Below, piece by piece: positions 7,014 through 12,591 of a DNA stretch of 12,591 nucleotides. Under the pieces are notes generated by a model, which ran no database searches, was not told the DNA's origin, and worked only from the letters and a program-made list of their open reading frames with translations. Origin of the DNA: Bryobacterales bacterium. Its GTDB lineage: Bacteria; Acidobacteriota; Terriglobia; Bryobacterales; Bryobacteraceae. Made by a program: the position numbers and the translations under genes. Numbering within the stretch: the stretch's first letter is position 1; each line of letters begins with the position of its first letter. Where the stretch lies: assembly GCA_003132905.1 (NCBI GenBank), contig PKZC01000365.1, positions 1 to 12,591 of the forward strand, read 5' to 3'.

Positions 7014-7277
7014 TTGGATAACATGCGCGTAACTGCGATTCTTTTCTTTGTAACTGGACTACCGATCGCCGGCGCTCTGACCGTTGCGTTCGCCCGCAAC
7101 TTGTTGATGGACACGATACCCAAAATCGACCCCGATCTCGTGAAGACGCGTACGGACATTTACGCTGTCCGGGCCGCATTCGCCAGTTTCATGGTGGGCT
7201 TATCCATCCTCGCCGTGTGGGCCTGTGGGGTCGCGGTGCTCGGTATCGTCGCTGGAATCCGTGTACTCTGGGGCTGA
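7014..7277 (+). CDS. Small membrane protein (87 aa)
   Basis: No family recognised. The 87-residue protein has one membrane segment near residues 6-27 (VTAILFFVTGLPIAGALTVA) and a long hydrophobic region at about 54-86, enough for one or two more passes. Between them is a polar loop (DTIPKIDPDLVKTRTDIY). The start is TTG at 7014, 15 nt after AGAGG; an in-frame ATG at 7023 is an alternative but is further from any ribosome site. It ends 6 bp before the dCTP-deaminase-like gene, so the two probably form an operon, and both products would be in the inner membrane. It may be a partner of that protein. Confidence 0.65.
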   Translation: MDNMRVTAILFFVTGLPIAGALTVAFARNLLMDTIPKIDPDLVKTRTDIYAVRAAFASFMVGLSILAVWACGVAVLGIVAGIRVLWG

Positions 7278-7283
7278 ACTCTC

Positions 7284-7916
7284 ATGTTTCTATCGCACCA
7301 TGAAATCGAGCAGGACTTTCCCAATTTCATCGAGAAAGGTAGTAAAGAATTTCTCCGGGAGGTCTGCTACGACCTGCGGGTAGGTGATGAGGTTTATCGC
7401 TCGGAAGAACGTCTACCGGACAGCCTTTCCCAAGACAGGCAGCCATTTGTCATCATACAGCCAGGACAATTCGCGCTGGTTAAGACGCTCGAATTCGTAA
7501 AGGTTCCTGCAGCGAACGTGGGATTCATTTCGATTCGGTCAGAGTACAAGTTCCAAGGATTGGTCAACGTGTCAGGATTTCATGTGGACCCGACATTTGA
7601 GGGGCACTTGATCTTCGCTGTACAGAATGTCGGCCCGAACGACATTAGACTCCGATACGGGGAACCGGTTTTTATGATGATGTGGGCCAAACTGTCGGAG
7701 CCCTATCGCCCTCCCGTAGGAGCTCGAAAACGGGATGGGTTCCCAAATATTCCCGTGCGCTTCATGGCGCAACTGGGCGGCGGAAGTATCACGCTCTCCG
7801 CACTGAAAACAGAAGTCGATAAGCTCAACACACAGGTCAAATTCTTCATCGGCATTGGCATTGGATTAATCATGGCGATCATTGGGGTAATCCTTAGGCT
7901 CGTTTTCCAAAAATAG
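7284..7916 (+). CDS. Membrane-anchored dCTP deaminase/dUTPase-fold protein
   Basis: A 210-residue protein. Residues 1-140 follow the dCTP deaminase (Dcd)/dUTPase fold pattern: CYDLRVG at 28-34, IIQPGQFALVKT at 57-68, SIRSEYKFQGL at 83-93, SGFHVDPTFEGHLIFAVQN at 97-115 and LRYGEPVFMMMWAKL at 123-137. In E. coli Dcd the catalytic Glu lies in 'IVLEFYN'; the matching stretch here is LIFAVQN, with Ala at that place, so deamination is unlikely. The C-terminus adds a short coiled-coil-like helix (LSALKTEVDKLNTQ) and a strong membrane segment (about 187-207), leaving the nucleotide-binding fold in the cytoplasm. The likely role is nucleotide binding or sensing, or another activity; real dCTP deaminases serve thymidylate synthesis and, in some phage-defence systems, dCTP depletion. 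Confidence 0.8.
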   Translation: MFLSHHEIEQDFPNFIEKGSKEFLREVCYDLRVGDEVYRSEERLPDSLSQDRQPFVIIQPGQFALVKTLEFVKVPAANVGFISIRSEYKFQGLVNVSGFHVDPTFEGHLIFAVQNVGPNDIRLRYGEPVFMMMWAKLSEPYRPPVGARKRDGFPNIPVRFMAQLGGGSITLSALKTEVDKLNTQVKFFIGIGIGLIMAIIGVILRLVFQK

Positions 7917-7993
7917 AGCACGGCCCCGATTCGGGGGAGTCGTCCTTCTTCAAACCGACTGTCCCCATGCGCCCCTTTTCTTAGGAAGAGGGC

Positions 7994-8024
7994 TTGACAG
8001 ATTCCCGACAAGTGGTAAGATAAT
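7994..8024 (+). promoter_or_regulatory. Sigma-70-type promoter of the XRE/ThyA-like/kinase operon
   Basis: A perfect -35 hexamer TTGACA (7994-7999) is followed by two overlapping -10 candidates: TAAGAT (8016-8021, spacing 16) and GATAAT (8019-8024, spacing 19). Transcription would start around 8028-8031, only about 6-10 nt before the first ATG at 8037. The -10 region lies within a perfect palindrome, so a bound repressor would directly block RNA polymerase. Confidence 0.75.
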
Positions 8025-8032
8025 CTTACCAC
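8012..8032. promoter_or_regulatory. Perfect 21-bp palindromic operator
   Basis: The arms GTGGTAAGAT and ATCTTACCAC are exact reverse complements separated by a single A. The palindrome covers the -10 region and ends 4 bp before the first start codon of the operon. Its size and symmetry fit a dimeric helix-turn-helix repressor; the XRE protein encoded second in the operon is the obvious candidate. I found no second copy elsewhere in the window. Confidence 0.8.
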
Positions 8033-8036
8033 GGGA

Positions 8037-8333
8037 ATGCCGATGCCAACAACCGAAGAAATCCAAGCAAAACTAATCGAGACGATCTGCGCCGTCCAGC
8101 TAGCCTGCGGCGAACCAGAGCCGGTCCTAACGCCCAAATCGTGTCCGATGATGGAGCTCAGAGGATTCGACAGCCCGTTAGGAGTCAACGTGACCGGCGT
8201 TGTGGCGATCGGCTTGGGGATCGAAATTCCTTTGGAGCTTAACGTGTTCGTGGATGACAACAAACGTCGCCTGACGATCGAGGAGAGCACTGCGCTGATA
8301 TTTAAGGTCATCAACAAACGGAGCACAAAATGA
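8037..8333 (+). CDS. Acyl-carrier-protein-like small protein
   Basis: A 98-residue acidic protein with the layout of an acyl carrier protein: an N-terminal helix (TTEEIQAKLIETICAVQ), the loop MMELRGFDSPLGVNVTG with GFDS at 43-46, where Ser46 is the possible phosphopantetheine site, then LGIEIPLELNVF and a final helix starting LTIEESTALIFKVI. The classical 'DSL' is DSP here. It might carry an acyl or aminoacyl group, or only keep the fold. ATG at 8037 and ATG at 8043 are both possible starts. It is the first gene after the palindromic promoter, and its stop overlaps the XRE gene start (ATGA). The fold is inferred from motif spacing only; why such a protein heads this operon is unclear. Confidence 0.6.
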   Translation: MPMPTTEEIQAKLIETICAVQLACGEPEPVLTPKSCPMMELRGFDSPLGVNVTGVVAIGLGIEIPLELNVFVDDNKRRLTIEESTALIFKVINKRSTK

Positions 8334-8668
8334 AGAAAGAGGATTCGAATCGAGGCGAAATCGGCTCACGAATCAGGATGGCCCGTGAGATGGCCGGACT
8401 ATCTCAGGGGCAGGTGGCAAAGCTCATGGGACTCCACCGCCCATCGGTTACCGAAATTGAGGCAGGAAATCGACGGGTCTCAACTGACGAGCTTGAACAG
8501 TTTGCGGCTCACTTTGATGTGAGCACGTCGTGGCTACTAGGCGAAGACGAAAGTGGTAAGCCCGATCAGGCAAAACTTCAGCTTGCTGCCCGCGAGCTCG
8601 AGAAACTTAAGCCTGAAGACCTAGATCGCCTGATGAAGCTTTTGGCTGCGATTCGTCAGGAGAAATAG
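8330..8668 (+). CDS. XRE-family helix-turn-helix repressor
   Basis: A 112-residue DNA-binding protein. Residues 11-66 form a Cro/CI-type helix-turn-helix: IGSRIRMAREMAGLSQGQVA, then KLMGLHRPSVTEIEAGNRRV and LEQFAAHFDVSTSWLLGE, a very typical XRE pattern. The C-terminal part (from about 79) is a Lys/Leu/Glu-rich helix for dimer or partner contact (AARELEKLKPEDLDRLMKLL). GGAG lies 6 nt upstream of the ATG, and the start overlaps the stop of the ACP-like gene. Directly downstream is an ImmA/IrrE-type peptidase, the classic pairing in which the peptidase cleaves the repressor on a stress signal. The palindrome at 8012-8032 is its probable operator, which would make the operon self-repressed. Confidence 0.9.
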   Translation: MKKEDSNRGEIGSRIRMAREMAGLSQGQVAKLMGLHRPSVTEIEAGNRRVSTDELEQFAAHFDVSTSWLLGEDESGKPDQAKLQLAARELEKLKPEDLDRLMKLLAAIRQEK

Positions 8669-8670
8669 CC

Positions 8671-9534
8671 TTGAAGAGCGTGACGAGTCAATTGGCTACA
8701 AAAGGGATACAGGCGGCATTGCAAGTACGGCAGTTATTGGGCGTCGACCTTCATTCCCCGATATGCATCTTCGATGCTTGCGATACGCTCGGTGTTCAGG
8801 TGCGATTCGCCAAGATAAATTCGATGGAAGGCATGTACTACCAGGGCCCGCCAGCAAGAATTCTCCTTGGGGCAAAACGTCCTCTTCCGCGACGCACGTT
8901 TAGCTGTGGACACGAACTAGGCCATCACATTTTTGGACATGGTTCAACAATCGATCAACTCCAAAAAGCGACGGCAACCGAAGCCTGGCAACCGGACGAA
9001 TTCTTGGTAAACTCGTTCTCCGCCGCGCTGCTAATGCCGCACGTGGGATTAAAAAGGGCGTTCGCGGTGCGCTCTACCACTCCGGTAATGGCGACGCCGC
9101 AAGAGCTTTTTGCAATCTCATGCAATTTCGGAATTGGGTACGACACGCTAGTGAACCACATGGCGTATGGTGTCCGTCTCATTACCGAGGAACGGGCGAC
9201 GGAGCTAGGACACTTTTCTCCTAAAGAAATCCGCAGGGAGCTGCTCGGAAAAGATGTTCAGCACCCGCTGGTCATCGTTGACCAGCATTGGTCTGCGCCT
9301 ACGGTGGATCTCGAAGTGGACAGCTTCCTGCTGGTGCCGGCTCAGCTGTCTGCCGAGGGGACTGTGCTACGCCATTGCGAGAGTCTTGGCTCGAACGAAC
9401 TATTTCAGGCTGTCTCCCCGGGCTTAGGCCGGGTGGTGGACAAAAGGGGAGAATCGCGATTCGTCCGCGTGAGTCGGTTTCACTTTGCAGGATTAAGCAA
9501 GTATCGACACCTAGAGGAGGATTCAGACAAATGA
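8671..9534 (+). CDS. ImmA/IrrE-type zinc metallopeptidase
   Basis: A 287-residue protein. The zinc site HELGHH lies at 81-86 (HExxH at 81-85), and the expected third ligand is E110 in PDEFLVNSFSAALLMP, a hallmark of ImmA/IrrE peptidases. In ICEBs1 and Deinococcus such enzymes cleave an XRE-type repressor after a DNA-damage or other signal. The C-terminal 120 residues (from about 165) form a second domain of unknown role, perhaps the signal sensor. The start is TTG at 8671, supported by AGGAG 8 nt upstream, 2 bp after the XRE stop. The stop overlaps the ThyA-like gene start (ATGA). Together with the repressor and palindrome it makes a complete-looking inducible switch for the downstream genes. 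Confidence 0.9.
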   Translation: MKSVTSQLATKGIQAALQVRQLLGVDLHSPICIFDACDTLGVQVRFAKINSMEGMYYQGPPARILLGAKRPLPRRTFSCGHELGHHIFGHGSTIDQLQKATATEAWQPDEFLVNSFSAALLMPHVGLKRAFAVRSTTPVMATPQELFAISCNFGIGYDTLVNHMAYGVRLITEERATELGHFSPKEIRRELLGKDVQHPLVIVDQHWSAPTVDLEVDSFLLVPAQLSAEGTVLRHCESLGSNELFQAVSPGLGRVVDKRGESRFVRVSRFHFAGLSKYRHLEEDSDK

Positions 9535-10316
9535 GCACGAGCCCATTACTAACTGATGAGGCAAGCCTTTCCCGCGCATGGGCAAAGTCTATCCTTTACG
9601 TACTAGACCACCCCGGAAAGATTGTGTCTCCCTTGATCGTGAGCATCACGGGCTTCGGCCAGAATCAAATTCCTGAAGACGCAGCATTTCGTACAGCTGT
9701 AGATGCTGCGCTTGAAACTGCGGGTGAGCAATCGCCGCATACGGTCGCCAACACAATTTTTCCGCAATCCCTTTGGCGACTGGCCGGCGGAAACCGCGAG
9801 CGGTTATATGAAATCTATATCCAGAGCTTTCCTCGGTTGCAGGCGTTAGCCAAGAGACAGAATCGTCGAGGGCTATATTTCGAGCGACTGATTCGGTGGA
9901 GTTCTACCGGAGAACGCAACAACCAACTTGAATGGATCATCGGACAGTATCGTGAGCGCCCCAGCGTACGGCGGAGTGCGCTGCAGGCGAGCATTTTCGA
10001 CCCCGAGCGAGACCACATTCCAGACGCGCAGCTCGGGTTTCCGTGTCTCCAGCAGATCAGTTTCGTGCCCGAGGGCAGCTCGTTAGTGATGAACGCCTTT
10101 TACGCGAAACAGTCACTTTTCCAAAAGGGGTATGGGAATTACTTGGGTCTATGTCGCCTTGGCCTATTCATGGCGGGAGAGATGGGCCTCACGTTGGAGC
10201 GGGTGAACGTCACCATTGGGGTTGCTGAGTTAGAGATGTTGTCCAAGTCCAGTCCAATTGTTAAGGACTTGCAGCGTGCCGCGCAGCTTCTTTGCAACCC
10301 TGCCTTTGCCGCTTGA
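9531..10316 (+). CDS. Thymidylate-synthase-superfamily protein
   Basis: A 261-residue protein. The C-terminal half matches the core of the ThyA / dCMP-dUMP hydroxymethylase superfamily by eye: VRRSALQASIFDPERD (146-161, compare ThyA 'RRxxxSAWNP'), GFPCLQQISF (169-178) with Cys172 at the catalytic Cys position, and KQSLFQKGYGNYLGLCRLGL (193-212, compare 'RSxDxFLGxPFN'), followed by FMAGEMGL. The His after the catalytic Cys in ThyA is replaced by Leu, and the ThyA ending GxxAHxY reads GVAELEM, so this is not a housekeeping thymidylate synthase. A hydroxymethylase or other C5-pyrimidine activity is plausible. ATG at 9531 was chosen because AGGAGG lies 10 nt upstream and the start overlaps the peptidase stop; a longer frame from 9288 is out-of-frame reading of the peptidase gene. 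The kinase fusion follows after 8 bp. Confidence 0.7.
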   Translation: MSTSPLLTDEASLSRAWAKSILYVLDHPGKIVSPLIVSITGFGQNQIPEDAAFRTAVDAALETAGEQSPHTVANTIFPQSLWRLAGGNRERLYEIYIQSFPRLQALAKRQNRRGLYFERLIRWSSTGERNNQLEWIIGQYRERPSVRRSALQASIFDPERDHIPDAQLGFPCLQQISFVPEGSSLVMNAFYAKQSLFQKGYGNYLGLCRLGLFMAGEMGLTLERVNVTIGVAELEMLSKSSPIVKDLQRAAQLLCNPAFAA

Positions 10317-10324
10317 TTGACGTA

Positions 10325-12049
10325 ATGATGCGACGACTAATTCAAAAAGAACCTGGCAAGTTGATCGTTCTTGAGGGTCCTGACGGTGTCGGTAAGACAA
10401 CTCTGGCCGCAGAATTGGGTAATCGGCTCGAAGCGGCAGGGGAGCGAACGAGAGTCTTGAGTTTTCCCGGACGGGAGCCCGGAACTCTCGGCGCACATGT
10501 TTACGCCTTACACCATGCTCCCAGCCTCTTCCAGATAGAGAGCATGACCGCTGCGAGCAAGCAACTGCTGCATGTTGCTGCCCATCTAGACGTGATCGAA
10601 TCAAAGATTCAGCTGTGGTTGAAAGATGGCATCAACGTAATTCTCGATCGGTATTGGTGGTCAACGTGGGTTTATGGGCGAGTTGAGGGCGTTTCGACCG
10701 CACTCCTAGATGCGATGATGGGCGTGGAACGTGCCGCGTGGGGTCGCACCATGCCCGCGCTTACGGTGCTGCTGCGCCGACAACAACCAATTAACCGGGA
10801 TGTCAGTGCAGCGGAATGGATAAACTTCCAAAATTTGTACAGCGATCTGGCGATGCGTGAGCGGGCTGAGACGGCGGTGCTATTTCTCGACGATTCACCG
10901 ACCCCCCAATCCGCATGTGATTCGATCCTTGCTGTTTTGCAAAAGAAAGCATCCCAGCACGCTAAAGGTCTATCGCGGCAGGAATTGTCAATTGACCTGG
11001 TCGCTCCCGAGCGATCATCAACCGGGCCCGTCGTGCTCACTCACCTGTCGCCGATCAAGGCGACCCCAGTCTATGACACCTACTGGAAGTTTGCGGTTGA
11101 GCGGCAGGAGGTATTCTTCAGGCGGCTCGAAGGGCGACCCGCCCCATGGACGGACGATCCGATTCTTCAAACGTTTAAGTTCACCAACGCCTACAGAGCG
11201 TCCGACAGGGTGAGCCAGTTCCTTATCAGAAACGTTATCTACAACGAAAAGTACCCAACTGATCGGGAAGAAGTCTTTTTCCGCATTCTACTGTTTAAGC
11301 TGTTTAACAAGATAGACACCTGGGAGCTGCTCGAAAGCAAGCTTGGACCGATTCTCTATTCGGAGTATTCGTTTGCTCGATACGATGAAATCTTGACTGC
11401 CGCAATGGCAAGAGGCGAACGCATTTATTCCGGTGCGTATATTATGCCGTCTGGCGGTCGTATTTTGGGCTTCAGCACCAAGCACCGCAATCACCTGAGT
11501 CTCCTGGAGCGAATGATGGCGGATGATGCGCCTCGTAAGATTCAAGACGCGAAGACGATGCACGCAGGGTTTGATATTCTCCTCACGTATCCAACGATAG
11601 GAGAGTTCCTCGCATATCAGTTCGTCATTGATCTTAATTACAGCGAGTTGACGTGTTTTAGCGAACGTGACTTCGTTGTTCCTGGGCCGGGAGCATTGGA
11701 CGGCATTCGCAAATGCTTCGTCGACCTTGGTGGATTGAACGAGCCCGAATTGATACGGTTCATCGCTGACCAGCAGGAGAGGGAATTTGAACGTCTTGGC
11801 CAGCGCTTTCGGTCTTTGTGGGGACGGCCACTTCATCTCATCGACTGCCAGAATTTGTTTTGCGAGGTGGACAAGTATTCGCGGGTTTATCACCCTGAAA
11901 TCGCTGGTATCAGCGGTCGCACTCGTATAAAGCAGAGATTCTCCCAGAACCCAGCGTCGATAGGTTACTGGTATCCCCCAAAGTGGGGGCTCAACGACCA
12001 CATTGCCGCCAATCCCAAGAATCATTCGCTAACCAAAGGGGCTGTATGA
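10325..12049 (+). CDS. Thymidylate-kinase-like domain fused to a DNA base hypermodification helical domain
   Basis: A 574-residue fusion. Residues 12-207 are a thymidylate-kinase-like P-loop domain: Walker A GPDGVGKTT at 18-26, FPGREPGT at 47-54 and DRYWWSTWVYG at 108-118. Residues about 245-560 match the helical domain I know from phage 5-hydroxymethyl-dU DNA kinases and related thymine pyrophosphorylases: TYWKFAVERQ, PWTDDPILQTFKFTNAYRAS (274-293), PTIGEFLAYQFVIDLNYS (423-440), VVPGPGALDGI (451-461) and QNLFCEVDKYSR (509-520). The GPGA and PxIG motifs resemble helix-hairpin-helix DNA-contact elements. The enzyme probably phosphorylates a modified pyrimidine, in a nucleotide or in DNA. ATG 10325 was chosen (10328 also possible) over a TTG at 10292 inside the ThyA-like gene; the ribosome site is weak, suggesting coupling. 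The stop overlaps the next start (ATGA). Confidence 0.78.
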   Translation: MMRRLIQKEPGKLIVLEGPDGVGKTTLAAELGNRLEAAGERTRVLSFPGREPGTLGAHVYALHHAPSLFQIESMTAASKQLLHVAAHLDVIESKIQLWLKDGINVILDRYWWSTWVYGRVEGVSTALLDAMMGVERAAWGRTMPALTVLLRRQQPINRDVSAAEWINFQNLYSDLAMRERAETAVLFLDDSPTPQSACDSILAVLQKKASQHAKGLSRQELSIDLVAPERSSTGPVVLTHLSPIKATPVYDTYWKFAVERQEVFFRRLEGRPAPWTDDPILQTFKFTNAYRASDRVSQFLIRNVIYNEKYPTDREEVFFRILLFKLFNKIDTWELLESKLGPILYSEYSFARYDEILTAAMARGERIYSGAYIMPSGGRILGFSTKHRNHLSLLERMMADDAPRKIQDAKTMHAGFDILLTYPTIGEFLAYQFVIDLNYSELTCFSERDFVVPGPGALDGIRKCFVDLGGLNEPELIRFIADQQEREFERLGQRFRSLWGRPLHLIDCQNLFCEVDKYSRVYHPEIAGISGRTRIKQRFSQNPASIGYWYPPKWGLNDHIAANPKNHSLTKGAV

Positions 12050-12591
12050 CGTTTGATGAATATCAGCTGAAAGCAAAGGACACGGACCAAGTGCCGGGGA
12101 ACGGCGATCAACAGAAGATCGTTCCACTGCTGGGGTTGGCGGGTGAAGCGGGTCAGCTGTTGAGTGAATACAAGAAGTACCTGAGGGACGGAGATGCACA
12201 TCGTCTGTTTAAGGAGCGGGTAGCGGAGGAACTAGGTGACCTTCTTTGGTACATTACAACGGTCGCGACGAAGTTCGATCTTCATCTTGACGAAATCGCC
12301 GTGGAGAACATTAAGAAGACACATGCTCGATGGGGCCATGATCGGTCAGCGACGCTCGAACTATTTCGATTCTTTGACGAAGACTATCCAGCGGGAGAGC
12401 GACTACCTCGATATTTCGAAGTGCAGATAAGTGATACGGTGGAGAACGGGTCTGTTAGGATGCGCGCTTTCATAAGCGGCAAACAAGTGGGCGATCCTTT
12501 AACTGACAATGCTTATTCCAGTGACGGGTATCGGTTTCACGACATCTTTCATTTTGGATTCGCTGCGGGCCTCGGATGGTCGCCGGTAACC
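12046..12591 (+). CDS. MazG-like nucleotide pyrophosphohydrolase (partial)
   Basis: 182 residues are visible and the frame is still open at the window end. Residues 1-95 carry the MazG-type all-alpha fold: LLGLAGEAGQLLSEYKKYLRDG, then VAEELGDLLWYITTVA (59-74). The metal-binding pattern is ExxE...ExxD in the family; here the first half reads E34-A-G-Q37 and the second E62-L-G-D65. These enzymes split (d)NTPs to monophosphate and pyrophosphate. The region from about 118 (LPRYFEVQIS, DPLTDNAYSSDGYRFHDIFH, GLGWSPVT) is a conserved C-terminal extension that I recall from a subgroup of bacterial MazG-like proteins. The start overlaps the kinase stop, so it belongs to the same operon. The likely role here is to remove normal or damaged dNTPs that compete with a modified nucleotide. 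Confidence 0.85.
   Translation, partial: MTFDEYQLKAKDTDQVPGNGDQQKIVPLLGLAGEAGQLLSEYKKYLRDGDAHRLFKERVAEELGDLLWYITTVATKFDLHLDEIAVENIKKTHARWGHDRSATLELFRFFDEDYPAGERLPRYFEVQISDTVENGSVRMRAFISGKQVGDPLTDNAYSSDGYRFHDIFHFGFAAGLGWSPVT

Noticed and set aside
7284..7916. Calling this gene an anti-phage dCTP deaminase.
   Set aside because: The catalytic Glu position appears to be Ala, and known defence deaminases do not have this C-terminal membrane anchor as far as I recall; only the fold is supported.
7924..7936. CCCCG-ATT-CGGGG hairpin after the Dcd-like gene as a terminator.
   Set aside because: The stem is only five pairs with a 3-nt loop and no T-run follows; too weak to call.
9288..9530. Upstream extension of the ThyA-like gene (frame open from 9288).
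   Set aside because: It is an alternate frame of the ImmA/IrrE gene. The ATG at 9531 has an excellent AGGAGG and overlaps the upstream stop.
10292..10324. TTG start that would lengthen the kinase fusion by 11 residues.
   Set aside because: The extension lies inside the ThyA-like coding region and adds nothing to the P-loop fold. ATG 10325 or 10328 fits the 8-bp gene spacing better.
1..12591. tRNA, rRNA, CRISPR arrays, transposases, integrases or attachment sites.
   Set aside because: None seen on either strand by eye; no repeat-spacer pattern, no recombinase motifs and no long terminal inverted repeats were found.

Overview
The window looks like chromosomal DNA of a GC-rich bacterium, most likely an acidobacterium. 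The reason is the left part: the end of a DUF4159-type protein followed by two large membrane proteins with von Willebrand A (VWA) and glutamine-amidotransferase-like domains, a gene combination common in that phylum. This is recall of gene content, not a computed taxonomic assignment.

Layout. (1) 1-5574 is a conserved-looking 'aerotolerance/BatA-like' block: DUF4159 C-terminus (2-154), a VWA/GATase-like membrane protein (216-2513) and a BatA-domain/VWA membrane protein (3547-5574). It is interrupted by an inverted VapBC toxin-antitoxin pair (2534-3192) and about 350 bp without an intact gene, which holds a possible gene scrap and a TATAAT box for the downstream gene. A shared hairpin terminator (5604-5643) separates this block from a small Lys/Gln-rich protein on the minus strand (5670-5822). 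(2) 5968-6668 is a two-gene module: a small helical protein and a minimal nucleotidyltransferase whose first catalytic Asp position reads His. (3) 6669-7013 has no confident gene, but a possible degraded minus-strand gene lies there. (4) 7014-7916 encodes a small membrane protein and a membrane-anchored dCTP-deaminase/dUTPase-fold protein in which the deaminase Glu position appears to be Ala.

(5) 8037-12591 is the most interesting part: six co-directional genes, nearly all overlapping or a few bases apart. They sit behind one promoter whose -10 region lies inside a perfect 10+1+10 bp palindrome (8012-8032). In order they encode an acyl-carrier-protein-like small protein, an XRE-type repressor, an ImmA/IrrE-type zinc peptidase, a thymidylate-synthase-superfamily protein, a fusion of a thymidylate-kinase-like P-loop domain to a helical domain like that of phage 5-hydroxymethyl-dU DNA kinases and related base-hypermodification enzymes, and a MazG-like nucleotide pyrophosphohydrolase that runs off the window.

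How they may work together (inference): the ThyA-like protein would make or bind a modified pyrimidine monophosphate, the fusion protein would phosphorylate it or a modified base in DNA, and the MazG-like enzyme would clear competing nucleoside triphosphates. The XRE/ImmA pair and the palindromic operator would make expression conditional, as in prophages, integrative elements and stress-induced defence loci. I regard this as a candidate bacterial pyrimidine-modification or nucleotide-based defence operon. The family assignments of the ThyA-like and helical domains rest on motif reading by eye.
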